DNA from: Leptasterias polaris
Taxonomy: Eukaryota > Echinodermata > Asteroidea > Forcipulatida > Asteriidae
Direction of reading: 5' to 3'
DNA length: 64,000 nt
Assembly (NCBI GenBank): GCA_037783415.1
Contig: JAZGTN010000017.1
Span: 564,501 to 628,500 of the forward strand
Made by a program: the position numbers and the translations under genes. The notes beneath the pieces are model-generated. The model saw only the letters and a program-made list of their open reading frames with translations, made no database searches and had not been told where the DNA came from. Positions 1 through 13,900 of the stretch are shown here, piece after piece. Each line of letters opens with the position of its first letter. The first letter of the stretch is position 1.

Positions 1-355
1 CAGTCAGTTTCCCTTGTGGTTTATTATTTGATATCTGATATAAAAAGTCGCATCCCCTTAAGGTGATCCCCTGGCTGCCGCTTCCCAGGTTGTATCGTAT
101 ACTTGGGTGAGATCCCTGGCTACACGGCAGTTTACGGTCAAATGGCTTCTGACTGGCACCCCCCCCCCCCCCCCGAACGAAGATATTGACAAAATAGGGA
201 GACCGCCAACATAGGGCTAGATAGCTCAGTTGGTAGAGCGCCGGCACGTTAAACCGGAGGTCGTTGGTTCAAATCCCGCTCTAGTAAATTTTTCTTTGTT
301 CAACCCAAAATCATTTAAAAATTTACCCAGTCAGTTTCCATTTTGGTTTATTATT
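1..355 (+). repeat. tRNA-derived SINE, copy 1
   Basis: A tRNA-like head lies at about 212-286. It has an A box (tagctcagttggtagagcg) and a B box (ggttcaaatcc), with an imperfect anticodon stem, so it is a SINE promoter and not a working tRNA. The body contains the family's conserved stretch gatattgacaaaatagggag. Nearly the same 45-base segment (tcagtttcc...ggtttattatttgatatc) occurs at 2-45 and again at 329-373, so the body is bracketed by direct repeats. Further copies of this family are at 10228-10400, 14160-14425, 19500-19625, 27183-27478 and 54010-54200. A C16 tract (159-174) interrupts this copy. Confidence 0.75.
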
Positions 356-717
356 TGATATCAGAATATAAAATGTTAAGTTTTATAAACTTTTATGGAG
401 CACTGGTGGCGTATAACTCAATGTTTCAAACTATTTCTCTATTTACACATAACTGTTGTACCTTTGCAATGGACAGTTGTTATTTTTACCAACGTCTTCA
501 AAGTACGGTAAATCACGTCCGCAAATTGTACGATGACTCATCGCCCGCGCGCGCCCCATTTTGCCACAGTCTGCCACGTTAAATACGGTACGGTAGTGTC
601 ACTTGAAGCTACACGACGTGCTGGTTGCCATTGAAAACTCTTGAGCTGTGAGAGCATTGATCTAAAATATCTGCTTCATTTGAGACATTACTTAGTTCTT
701 CAGTGTATAGTGTATAT

Positions 718-1105
718 TAAAGGGACACGTTGTCTTGGATCGGGCGAGTTGGTCTATGAAAGGTGTTTGTAACCGTTTGTTATAAAATGCATATGGTTAG
801 AAAGATGATTAAAAGTAGAACACAATGATCCACACAAATATGCCTCGAAATTGCATGGTTTTCCTTTTACTTTGCGAACTAACACGGTCCGCCATTTTGT
901 GGAGTCAAAAATTTGACTCCACAAAATGGCGTGCCGTGTTAGTTTACGATGTAAAAGGAAAACCACGCAATTTCGAGGCATATTTGTGTGGATCATTATA
1001 TTCAACTTTTAAAACATAATTCTAACCATATGCATTTAATAACAAACGGTTTCAAACGCTTTTCATAGACCAACTCGCCCGATCCAAGGCAACGTGTCCA
1101 TTTAA
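718..1105. mobile_element. Foldback MITE with near-perfect 190-base arms
   Basis: The left half (from 722) is the reverse complement of the right half (to 1100), centred at about 910 on ggagtcaaa/tttgactcc. Both ends carry the sequence TTAA followed by an outer gggacacg motif, the target and end pattern of piggyBac-like elements; that assignment is inference. Degraded relatives lie at about 30316-30575 and 51340-51470, so this is a dispersed family. Short open frames on both strands are a by-product of the palindrome. It sits upstream of the first visible receptor exon, probably in an intron. Confidence 0.8.
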
Positions 1106-1646
1106 ATAGTTTGTCAATATGTAAAAATCGAAATTGGGGGGGGGCGGATGGATCAAAATAATTTCGAAAAAAATATCAAAGTTTTTAACATTGATTAGGC
1201 CTACTGTGCACGGCCCCAAGTGTGTAATAAATAAGTACTAGTGCCAGTTCTCAAATACATAAATCCCCATAAAAAAGACTCTGGTTTCGCAATCCCTTGT
1301 TAACAGTTATGATTTATTTCTAGACCTTCAAACAGTAACTGCGTTGTTCTAGATGTGCGAAAAAGAAGAGAGAGAAAAAAATTATTAAACGAAACGCTGA
1401 AAAAGAGCATAGAAACATCATTTTGCAAATTGACCATATTCCCTTTGGTTTAATTGAGAGGCTGTTTGGAACCCGCCATTGCGTAGATTAAGATCAATTT
1501 TTTTAAAGTGCAAAGGAATCTATAGTTGATTTGCCAGCAGTGCCCCCCTAGAAAAAATTGGTGCCCCCCCCCTTGTGCCCCCCTAAAATTAAAATTTACC
1601 TTAGTTACGCCACTGTCAATATTTCATCCACTTTGTTTCATTTCAG

Positions 1647-1919
1647 ATGTTGATGAGTGTATGAATATGCAATCACCCTGTCCGGTGTTATCCACGTGTG
1701 CTAATTCCGTTGGTTCGTTCCAATGCCATTGCCAAGATGGCTATACATTAACCAGCCAATCAGAAACCGGGTTACTCTTCTGTATGGATATCAACGAATG
1801 TCTGGATGAAGGCTTGTATGATTGCCATAGCAACGATGCATGTATCAACCAACCTGGTGGCTACACATGTTTATGTTTAGAAACACAGGGTTACCGGGGC
1901 AACGGAACTTTTTGCACAG
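1647..1919 (+). CDS. aGPCR exon: two tandem EGF-like modules
   Basis: The exon is phase 1-1, 273 bases. Two six-cysteine EGF units start with DVDEC and DINEC, the calcium-binding EGF consensus, and each carries the aromatic/Gly pattern before the last cysteines (FQCHCQDGY and YTCLCLE). Acceptor tttcatttcag, donor gtgagt. Most cbEGF modules are one per exon, so the fused pair suggests loss of an intron. It is the first receptor exon visible; earlier exons should lie to the left. Confidence 0.88.
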
Positions 1920-4900
1920 GTGAGTGGCGGCGTAGCCACAGGGGGCCTTGAGCACGTGCAGCCCCCCCCCCCCCCCCCAAACACACACACACACACAGAA
2001 ATGTTTCCAGTGCCCCCGGGTATCCCAAATTGTTAAAAAATTGTGTCTTTTAAATCAGCCTAAATCAGCCGTCCGTAGGACTGAATGTTGAAAAGAGCAC
2101 AATGAAGACAATGTTCGGATGAGTGAAATCAATGTAATTTTATCAGGGCTGATAAACCCCAATCCGCATGCGAGCTTTTGATCTGAGACGGGAATCGAAC
2201 CAGAGTCAGCGTAGGATGAAGTCAGAGAAAGATATAGCATTCTGGCGAGGTTTCGTGTTCGATTTTTGTCTCGCTATCTCGTGGTTTTGTATAAGTTCAA
2301 AACATGTATTTTGACTCTCGTTTCATTTAAATTTTCACATTTTCAATTCTCGTAGCATTTGATCTCTGCGAGAGTACTCCATGTTTGAATCAAGGCACAT
2401 GCACCTCCACGCTAGGGCACGGTATCTACAACTGTTCATGCACGGAGGAGTTTACGGGAACCAACTGCGGACTCTACGTTGCACCTCAAGGTAAAGAATG
2501 TCATCCTTTTTACCCGACAGAATGTCTTTCACCATTGGAGGTGAAAATCCCCGAAAATTGCCGCCATTAAAAATAGTGGAATATAATTGTGTGCATTCTT
2601 TGGTGGGAAGGGAAGAGAAGTCAAAGGGCAAACTCTTAATACGCAGATGGCACGAATCTCTGCTTCAGCTGAAGTAGCCCACTACCAGAGTATGACAGCC
2701 ATCACGTTTGGCTGCAATGGATATCGAAACTGTCCAATCTTGTTCTGTCCACTCATTGATATTGTCTATCCATGAGGTGATCAGTCTATTCCGTCTTTCC
2801 ACTTTAAATTTGTTTTGACATCTATTTGACCCTTCTCCGAGCCACTATCTAAATACAGAAGTTATATTTCTTTCCTTCGAAATATTATTATGCTACCAAC
2901 AAATATTATTTCGTTCCCTCGAAATATTAATTTGTTCCTTCAAAAAGTCATTTCGTTCCCTCGAAACTATTTTGATCTTATTTCGAGGGCACTAAATAAT
3001 ATTTCAAGGGAACAAAATGTCATTTTGAGAAACGAAGTAATACTTCGAGAAAATGTAATAATATTTTATTTCGTGGGAATGAAATATTATTTGTTTTCTT
3101 AAAAATAATCGAGCAGTTACGGCGGCCTTGATTTGCCGTTTAAAATCCAAGTATTATTACGATATATATGTACAACTAACATCCTTTTAATATGTTTCTT
3201 TGTTTTGTTTTGTTTTGCTGTTCTTGTTGTCGTTCTTGTTGTCCTTGACATTGTTGTTGTTGTTGCTCTTGTTTGTTTTGGTTTTTCGGGAGGGGGTTCA
3301 TATTGTTTCCTTGATAATTCAATTGAAGTGGAATTATAGTCTCAATTAGACTGAGAAGTGAAGGATTGATAACTGAATTATTTATAAGTCTTAAGTTTTC
3401 GGCTTACAAAGCAAAATCTGTATAACAATTTAATACGGATAATGAACCGAGACATTCTTGTCAACAAAGGGCTGTCAATTATTCTGCTACATCAATCTAA
3501 TGTAGAGAATTTGGAAAAGATACACTAAAATAATGACTATATTATCCCATAAATTCCCTTGGCATTTCCAAGGACTCCGTACCAACAGCAAAACAATTTC
3601 GTTTCTTCGAAATATTATTTTTCTTGAACTAAATAATTATAATATTATTTAGTTCCATCGGAATAATAATCATTACAACAAAATAACTTATTTCGCTCCC
3701 TCAAATTAATACTTCGAGGTAATGAAACATTATCTCGTTCCCTCGAAATAAGTGAGCGGCTACGGATGCCTTGATATTCGAAAAAACATTTCGAGTGGAC
3801 GAAGTAGTATTTCGACGGAACGATAAAATTTGATATTTTGTCATACCCTTTTAAGTGTTTGTTGTACCTTATCCTTTGGGGCTCCGTTTATCCGACATCT
3901 CTCTATATAACAAATAAGCAATAGCTACTTTATAATTTGATTCAACTTTTTCTTTTCTTTTTACGTTTTTTTCACTTTCTAAGCTAACAAGCTCATCCAG
4001 AAATTTGGTGAAAGTATTACCAGCTGAAGTCCCTCTCGATATTCCTTGTTGCCCTCTAAAATTAAGTGTCGTGACCGTCGACAATGTATACTATTCTCTC
4101 TTATTTTCAAAACAGGTCAGCCAGCAGTTCTGAAGAACCCAGAGCCAGATGTTCTTACAGTCAACCAATACGAACAAGTTACCTTGGAGTGCAGTTTTGA
4201 TAATGTACACAGTTTCGCCTGGTATAGAAACAACGAGATGCTACCTGGTTCCGCCGGCAATTCGTTCCTGACCATCGCTGGAGTCACTTTACCTGATAGA
4301 GGATATTATAAATGCATTGGGACCGGTCTTCAAGGTGTAGAGATTGAAACAAACAATTCTCTACTGCTAATTGCAGGTATAAAAAACGATTGCCTAAAAG
4401 TAAAAGCCTAAAAGATAAACTAAATCCTAAGTTGTTATACTTATTTTTTTTATTTTAATGTTTCAACTTGCAACTTCAGATAACATTATCTGAAACCATG
4501 ACGAAGTTTCAATAACCTGAAACGTTGTTTATGGACAGTTCACGCATAGTTTTTTTTTATTAGCGCCTAAACGGCTGCTGACTGTTTGCAGAATTCCATA
4601 TTAGCGGTAGAATCGATTTATGTGTTGTTTTTATTTTTAATAAATATTCTTCGCATTTACACAGTTAATTGACATAAGAATTTGGTGGCCCCGATACGTT
4701 AAAACCGCTCCAAAAACATTAATTGTATAATATTAATTTGGAAATTAAACGTTTGTATCATTACCTATCACATGATCTGTCTCCCTTTTTTGCCAACAGA
4801 TATGTCTTCATTCACAGCAAATACTAGATTTCCAACTCTTACATACGATGAACTGCTTTCAGATAAAACCTCATCGGAATTCCAACAAGCGTCTTCACAA

Positions 4901-7900
4901 ATTACGACGTTTGTAAGTGTGTCTCTCTTTTAGTTTGGAAAATGGATCAAATAAATCAACGAAATAAATTACTCTTAATGACACTCAAAGGGTATGTTGA
5001 TATTAGATACTGATAAAACTTGTTATTGGAGAAACAAAAATTGATCAATGCAGAAATTGATGGCCTCGTATTGGCCATTTCCAATATTTTGACCGCTTTT
5101 GAGTTGGCTTTCCCTTTCATTTTGAAAACTTTTGAGAAACTATTTTTGTTTGTTGTTTGTTTGTGTTTGTTTGTTTGTTAGTGTGTTGGGGTGTTTGTTT
5201 GGTTGTTTGTTTGTTTGTTTGTTTTGGAGTTGTTGATTTTGTACGGAGGTGTAGCGGTTTCCGAATGAAACGACTCAACACCAATAGGTTCTACTTTCAT
5301 TAGGCCTATATTTTTTTTCTTTGGATAATTTAAGCTCACTGAAGGTTTACAGTCTGCCGTGGATTCACCGACCGTCGTAGTTAAAGAGCTCCAAAGTGGG
5401 AGTGTAATTGCCATTGCCGACATTCTCACACTGGATCAGAGTATGACCTCTGACCTTGAGAAGCTGAATGCCATCTTAGAGACGTTGAGGGCTCTTGCAA
5501 TGGCCTCAAATGGATTCCTGGATCCGTCATATCTATCAATCCAAAGCGCGGGTAAGAGTGTGGTAGGTCGTCGGCGACTACGGTTATGGCTACAGCTACG
5601 GCCGGATCGCCGTGTCATTGTGCTTAATGGGGCGCTTGCCCGAACACCCTTTCGCAGTCGTAGCCATGCCGTAGACGCCAATGCAGTATTGGTCTATAGG
5701 TCTGGTATGTATTCGAACACAGTGCCCTGTCGTTGGTGAAGCATTTATTTATACTTTGGGTAACCTAACATTACAGGGAAACAATTTGGTTTTCAAGTGC
5801 GTAAACATGGCCCTAATATAAAGATACTGCACCAATTAAAAACTTTTGCAACTTTAAAGAGGGACTCTAAATTCAAATTAAGCTATGTCATACACCAATT
5901 TGTCGATACATAGAGTCTGACTAAAAGAAGTCCTATTATAAGTTTCTAACTCTACGTTAAAATGGTGTAAAATGCCCTTGTAATGTGAAATCCCTTCCAG
6001 CGCAAAGATTGTTAACATTTTACGGGGAATTTAGGTGGGTTTTGGGGTGTTTTCCATTCCAAGTTAAAACAGTGTTGAATTGACCTTTTGGTTAATGAAA
6101 AACTCCCATGTGGGACGTAACATAGACACATTAATTTGTTGTTGACATTCATAATGGAATGTTCGAAATTTCGATCTGAAAGAATATTATTAAACAAAAC
6201 GAGAAAATGTACTCCAATTAAGCGAGAGGTTATTTTTATATAGACTTGTAAGTTTCCCTGCCTTAATAAAGACGCTATCTATCGCAAAACGAGTGCATCA
6301 CAAAACTGAATTTGACATTAAACTTAAAGCCCCCTTGACCTTCCTGAATGTGTTGAAGCATGTGCACTTTCCCTCAAGCACTTGGCAATTTTACTTTTCC
6401 TTCCGTGGTTCTAACTATACTTTGGCGTATTTTTTCAACAGGAAGTTGTGTGGAAACCCTCTGGCCGTCCATTTACGGAACGATTACGTTCCCATCTGGA
6501 GCTTTGGGTAGAACTACTGAATCTGAACCAGATCTTCTGTGCCCCTACTACACACTCAATGGTACGTTTTATCAGTAAATTAACCATTGACATTTTTACA
6601 GGGATCCCACGGGGGGGGATTTTCACGTCGTCGTGACTCGCGTTACAATAAGGGATTCAGAAATCTGGTTAACTCCTGACTGAGCATTTTGTAACATTGA
6701 TAAGTTCAGATTTGTTGTTATTAGTTAATCTCAACATTTTAAGTCGAGATGTCAGGAATAAAATTAGTTAGACCTATCCATATCCTGATGAATGTATCAT
6801 GAGTGACTGTGGACTTGCCTGTTGGTCTGTGCCATCAAGTACCGGGCCGTCTCTGTTATACGTTGACAAAAATCAACTTCGTTGAAAGGATTTTAAATGA
6901 TTTGTTCAACAAATCGATTTGTTCCGAACAACAAAAAACTAAATTTGGAAAAAAATGTTTTAAAGTCTAAAATACTGTCCCACCAATCACCATTCCTTTG
7001 CATTTGCCATTAACTTCGGAGTCTTTGTTTTGCGTCCTGCTGAATGTACATCACAGCTCTGGTACAAAAGAACAGGACTATTGACTGCTTAGAGTCAATA
7101 GGCCTTCCCATGATCCGAATTTACCCGGAAATCCCCGTCGGATCATGGGAAGGGCAATGCTCCCAACGCAGCTGACCTGCTGAACTTTGTGTGAACTTTA
7201 CAGCGATTGGAAAAAAATGTGCGTATTGGCTGATGTATAACAATGTATAACAAAATTAATTGTATAAAGATAAGAGATTATCCAGGTGCGCGTGCAGTAT
7301 GCGTTGTTTTCGGCGCCCTTTATAGCGATGTGTTGTGTGTATTATTTCGTGTGCATATAAGGAGTTTTCTAACTGATGTTGTCCAGAGTCGACGTGTAGT
7401 TGCAGTTGAATAAAGTTGTTGACTGTGAAGTATTCTGATTGCCGTTGTAGACGTTTTGTGACAGGTTAAACAAGCACCCAATTGATCACGCTACAGTACA
7501 TTGGTTGCTACGGAATAGTAAACTGGCTGCTACGGGTACAGCACATTCGTTGCTGCGTGTATATAGTGCGTTGCGTTTGCACACAGCTGTCTAGTAAAAA
7601 TAAACACATCATGTGATGCACTCTAAACCGAATTGCAGAACCTTTGTAAGGGGTGTTACAAAACAGAATAGTCTTTCATTCACCACAACACAGGCAACTC
7701 AAGTAACGGATATTAATTGCAACTGGTTGGTTTCAGGTGGCAAGACGATCGCAACAGCGGTATGTGTTGGCGACGGTTTCTCGGTAGCAAATTGGATTCC
7801 AGTCAACCTGCCTGAGTTAAACTGCGGACGAAACCTGACAACTGATGAAAAACTGCAACTCTTAAATCAGGTATAATTAAAACGTTTTGAAACTGTCATT

Positions 7901-10900
7901 CTTGTAGACTGACAAAAAACATGATTTTCTTTTCCTCACACATCTAAATGGGCAAACTGCCTTCAAATCTCTGAAGTTTGCTGTTTGGAATTTACTCCTT
8001 TACTCCTTTTTAAAGGAAAAGTATACCTTTGGTACAATCGAAAATAAATGTAGATCTTACAATTATACTCAGCTATGAAATTTTCTTTTCAAAAGGTGGT
8101 TGCGCTTTTTTTTGGATATCGCCGAAAATCTGGAGCAGTTATTGTCCACAGGAAGAATAATACGTATTTCGAATACACAATCTGAGAAACGTTTCATGCT
8201 CATACCGGTACCAGCAGCCCATGTTCACACTTGTGAGAACCTGTGAGAACAAAGTTATTGCATGACCCACAATGAATAGATTATGTGAGCTTCAAGAACT
8301 TTTCAGAAAATCAAACAACAACAACAATAACGATGACTTGGAAACATTAACAATTGAAATAGGCTTCAAGTTAGTTGGTGACAAGTGTATATCGGTACTA
8401 TTACGTTTGACCGCAGTCTACTATTACGTTTAAACATCCAGGAAGGAAATGATAACAACAATTTGTCTTTGACATCTCCTTTTCCCATTGCTACCCCCTT
8501 TGTAATTAGTCTCATTTAACAATTAATCACCTTTTATCTCTCTTCACATTTCATTTTGTCTTTTGTGTTTTTCTGTTTGCTTTCTACCTCTTTTTATATT
8601 TCTTTTCAATTAACTGATTCTGTTAATACACACCATCTTGAGTGTTGTGCTGTGTGTTTGCTTCCGAGAAAGACTCTGCTAGGGTCGAAACGTCATCAAC
8701 GATCATCATGCTCAGTATCCATCGTGGGGGACGTAGAGCCGCCCAGCCTATGCGGTGTGATGCCACAGCTGTCCTGCCCGAGACTCGAGGTCTGCTTCCA
8801 GCTGACACACCCTGGTGTAACGAGGTCGGCCTCGTGGTTTCTTCCAGGCCGGGTTGGAGCGAGAACATAGTCGACGTTCTGCTTGAGGGCGACATCGGGT
8901 AAACGGGGAGCCGTCTGACATGGCCAAAGAGGGAGTGGCGTCTCAATGCCGGTGGTGGTCTCCGAGATTGTTGAAATAATGATAAAATTGGACCATCTGA
9001 CGCAAAAATGCGTCATTGAAGCCTGAGATTGAAGGCTTGGAGCCTTCGTGTGTCGTCAGCTTGGAGTGTCTATGTTTCTGACCTGTAGAGTAGGACAGGG
9101 AGGACACAAGTTGCAAATATCCTCAGCTTGGTTGCGAGCTTGAGGCGTTTGTTCCTCCAGACACAATCTAGTTGGCCGTGGGTGGATGAAGCAAGCCCAA
9201 GACGTCGAAGGATGTCTGGGAGGAGTAGCCTTAGGAGTGGATGTCACTGCCGAGGTATCTGAACTTATGTGTGAATTCAACAGTTTCTTCCCAGAACCTT
9301 TGGAGTGAGACGGGCCACTGGGCGTACTCTCCTGGAAGCAGTGCGGCACAATCAGCCTAATCCAGATCTGTGAATGATGCGTCCCCGACCGTTATTCCGA
9401 AGTCTGCCTGACAGCGATTTAAGATCCAGTCGATGGCGCAGCAGAATAAGGTTGGGGAAAGGATGCAGCCCTGACGAAAACCTAAGGTGGTACAGACGGG
9501 TTGGAAACATTATTTGCGACACGCACGGTGGACGCGCTGCCCTCGTTCAGGTCCTGAATCAACTGGAGCAGAAGTGGTGGAACACTGGTCCCTTTCAGGG
9601 CCTTCCACTGAGCACCCGGATCCACCGAGTCAAAGGCTGCCTTGATGTCAACGTAGGCAACGTGGAGTGGTCTCTCAAATTTACGGTGGAGTTCTGAAAG
9701 AAGTCGGAGGGCAAGCACGGCGTTCAGCGTGAGCCAGCCACTTGTGAAACCAGACTAGTTGAGTCGCCGGTGACGTGCAAGTATATGGTTCTAAGTGCTA
9801 GAGCAAAACATGGCTGAATACCTTTCCGGGGACGGACAGGAGAGTTATAGACCTGTAACTGCTGCACTGGTTTCGATGACCCTTCCTTTTTACATGAAAA
9901 AGGAAGTTTCTATTTTTAATTATTGTTTACTTCCATTTTTCTTGTAGATCGATGTCACAGAAGAGAATGTAATGGAAGTCGCAACCCAGGTAGTAGTTTT
10001 CACTGAGGATGCAGCAACATTGACCGATATTGGCGTCACCTCCACAGCGGATATCTTGGAAAAAATAGGGAGTGTCAATTCAGTTACTTCAGAGGTAATA
10101 AGTGACGGAAAAACAAAATTCTCAAAAGTGTTGATCGTCGGAGGCAGTTTTCAACACAAAACTCAGAAATTTTGCCAAGTGCAGTTCCGTGCGAAAGACA
10201 CGAAATTTAAGTTTAAAATAAACAACAGTTTGTAGTAAACCACAAGGGAAACTGACTAAGTTACTTAATTATAGGTCGAACAAAGACAAATTGACGAGAA
10301 CGGGATTGAACCAGTGACCGGATTAACGCGCCTGAGCTCTATCAACTGAGCTATTTACCCCTACTGTTGGTGGTCTTCCTAATTTGTCAATATCTTTATT
10401 CGGGATGCCAACATTAAACCCAAAATATTGTTTTAAATGAGCATTTATAAATATTTGCATTCGCAGGTAACGGTTACTATTGTAAAGGCTGTCGGAAATC
10501 TAATTGATGTCAACGACGAATCCTTGCAACAAGCTGAAGTTAGTTCAAAGGGGCCAAGCAGAGTCGTCAAAATAATGGAGAAACAACTCCAGAATGTGCA
10601 AGTCACCCTGAACTCGACATTCCGTGAAGTGCGCGCAAACATTGCCGTTGAGGTCCGAAGAGTGACCGAATCCACCCTCCTGGGTGGGTTGGGGTTTATG
10701 AGCGCATCTGTATCGTCAGAGGAGAGTTTAGGCAACTCCAGCTTGGTCATCATGACGGGAAACGAAATGAGCAATCTAGTCAGTGGCGAGGAGATGACAG
10801 CTGTGCTCATTCTACCTCCTGAAGTCAATATCTTAGCGCGAGGTTTGTGGTAGATTTTGTTTGGTTTCTTATGTATATAGTATAACTGTCGTACGGATCG

Positions 10901-13900
10901 AGCTTTAGAAGTGCCGTCAAACTTAATTGTTGAGATCCAGATGCTATCGTCACCATGAAATTCCAGTCAGCAAGCTTGTGCTTGCGGAGCCCAAAGGGTC
11001 GAGGTCAGATGGAGAGTTTCCAAAAATGTGTCTTCTCCTGTGGACATGGTCACTCAAACATGGAAGGAGAATAGGGGAAGACAAAAGTTTCGCTATATAC
11101 AGACGATAGTTGTCAGGGACATCGGGTGCTTCCAACTAATCTTCCCTGAAGGATAGACAAGAATTGGCAAGTCTCAACATGATGATCCGTCCTGGGTTTA
11201 CTAGAGAGAGAGAGAATGTGGACATGTTTCCCTGAAAACGAACACGGCAAATTAGTTTGGAAAGAATGCCAAAGGTTCTATTACGGGCATAGTGTTATAC
11301 TAGCCTCCCTGATATAGATTTGAAGTCTCGTTTTTCATTTACAATTTTCAGGAGATGATGAAGATGAAGGCACTCGCGTTTCTTTCACCGTCTTCAGAAA
11401 AAGAAACTTATTCCAGTCGCTTCCTCTGGCAGACTTCAATCGAAATGAAAACAATTTCAACCGAACGATTAACACTCGTGTCATGTCAGCTACTGTGGGA
11501 ACTCAACCGATCAGGAACCTGAACGAGCCGGTGACTATACTACTAAATAGGCTGAATGTAAGTCACACATTATGGCAACTAACAAGAAAATACTTGTGAT
11601 ATTGGATTACAAATCAACTGTTTCTCAATCATTTTGATTGTTAAAAAAGCTCTTCATTGTTTTTATTTAGCATGGGTCCTTTGTGAATTGATTGTTAAAA
11701 AAGCTCTTCATTGTTTTTATTTAGAATGGGTCCTTTGTGAACAACACGGCTTGTGTGTTTTGGAATTTCGATGATGGAATTTGGTCAACCGAGGGATGTA
11801 AATTGCGTGAGAACTACGGAACAGACCAACAAATTGCTTGTCAGTGCGACCATCTCACCAACTTTGCAGCTCTTATGGTAACTTCAATATTTTACATTCT
11901 GTGCTCATGTTGTCAACGAGATTAGACACAAATATCTCAGTAATTTCTTTAGGGCAAAGAAAAATAATGTTCAAATTGTCCATGACTTTACTATGTGGTT
12001 AACATTTAATACTTTTGAGAATTGTTAAACTCAGTTATGTTGTAGGAGTTAAGACTTTCTTTGATTGCAAAAAAATAAGTTAGTGGCCTGACGTTTCGAC
12101 CCTAGCAGAGTCTTTCTCGAAGGCTAAATGACAAAACAACACACATACAAGCTACTCCTGTATCCATGTTCTCTAAGAGAGTACACCACCGAGCTCTTTT
12201 ATCAGCCTCTGCTTAATTAAAGCCACTTGTTTTCTGTCCAAGAAGGGGTTATGTTTCTGGAATAAATTGTTTTCGAATATTATGATATAATAAGTGTTTA
12301 CTGATAAATATTTCACAGGATATCTACCCGGAGTCTTCGTTAACCGAGACGCAGGAGTTCATTCTAAAGTTGCTGAGTCTCGTTGGGTGTGGAATGTCCA
12401 TCCTTGGTCTAAGTGTTACCATGGTTACCTATATCAGTCACAGGTAATTTTATGAGACAAGTCTGTCTTGAAAATCCGTTTCAAGTTTCCCTCCATCCTA
12501 CAAACTAGACGGTTTGAAGAGGACTATCAATTCATACCTTCAGCTCCCCCGAGTTATGTTCATCTTAATTTTTTTTCTTTTTGTAAACCCTTATCAAAAG
12601 TGGCTTTTAGCCTTGTTTGGTGCAAACTTGCATAAACACATTTGTTAACATCTACTTTATCCCTTTGTAAACTTTCAGAAAGCTTCGCAAAAAGAGCCCA
12701 AATCAAATTCTTCTTAATCTCTGCTCATCTCTTTTGGGTTTATACATCACCTTCGTGGTTGCCACGGTTCTTGATTCACAACAAGGCGTGGCCGAGATAG
12801 ACGTGTTACCATGCTGCGTTCTCGCTGTTTTCCTGCATTACTTCACCCTGACGTCACTTTGTTGGATGGGCGTGGAAGGATTCAATATGTACCTACTGTT
12901 TATAAGAATAGTCAATGTGTACATCCCGAAATTCATATTGAAAGCCTCGCTCGTAGCATGGGGTAAGTAAAGTTGTATTAATAAAAAGTGGCATAGTACA
13001 GCCATTGATGGAGCAATCAACTATTATTGCTCCATGGTACAGCACACGAGCACCAGTAACAAGGGTCCGCGGTAATGGGTGCCAGTTGTACGTCACTTCG
13101 TTCGATTGCGATTATTTAACAAGCTTTCACATGACTTCTTAAAAAACAAATTCACACGTCTCTTGTTTTTCATTGTGGGTGGTTGGTGGGGTGTAAAGGT
13201 CATGAATGTTCACAGTATGTGCGTGCCAGTATAGCAAGTGTCCTTCATATTGGTTATAGGTTCATAGGTTCATAGGTTCATTTTATTTACCACAGTATCA
13301 ACAACTAAAAAAATACATTATCACTCAAGAGCGATCAGTTTAAAGAATACAATACAGTAAAGATATATCAAGATGAAAATAAATATGATACCGCAGAGGG
13401 ATCCATTTTAGAAGCAGAGCTTGTAGGCAATGGTCCCTAAAGACATGCATTTGCATTTAGACACATAGGCCCTATTAATTACACTTCGGCGAACCAAAAG
13501 GTCCGAGGGCGAGGCGAGTTCAAAAAATAGTAAAAATATATCTCAATGCACATGCATGTAAACTCAATGATAAATTTAACTAAACACTATAACAACAAAT
13601 AGAACGAAGGACGTAAACAAAACACTGGACAAAAACTAAACACAACGGCCTTGCAGGTCTGCTAGTTAAGTACCAACCGAAACAGAGTGATCACACCCAG
13701 GGGATACCACCAAGGGAAAAACAAGCTTGGAAATGGGCAATGTGGGCGAGGATCCCCGGCGGAGGGGACCACCCATTCCCTTGGAGGGGACCACCCATTC
13801 CCGGTCAGCACTGTACATGTTTAGATAATGAGTACATGGTAAATTCATACATATTCTGTTCACTCATCTACAAATAAGATTCCAACGTGTCAGATTTAAA

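Noticed and set aside
212..286. Possible functional tRNA gene
   Set aside because: The anticodon stem is imperfect, the residue before the anticodon is not T, and several copies with shared flanks exist, so it is a SINE head.
7240..7470. A second solo LTR
   Set aside because: TG...CA-like ends and AATAAA are present, but no target duplication or second copy was found.
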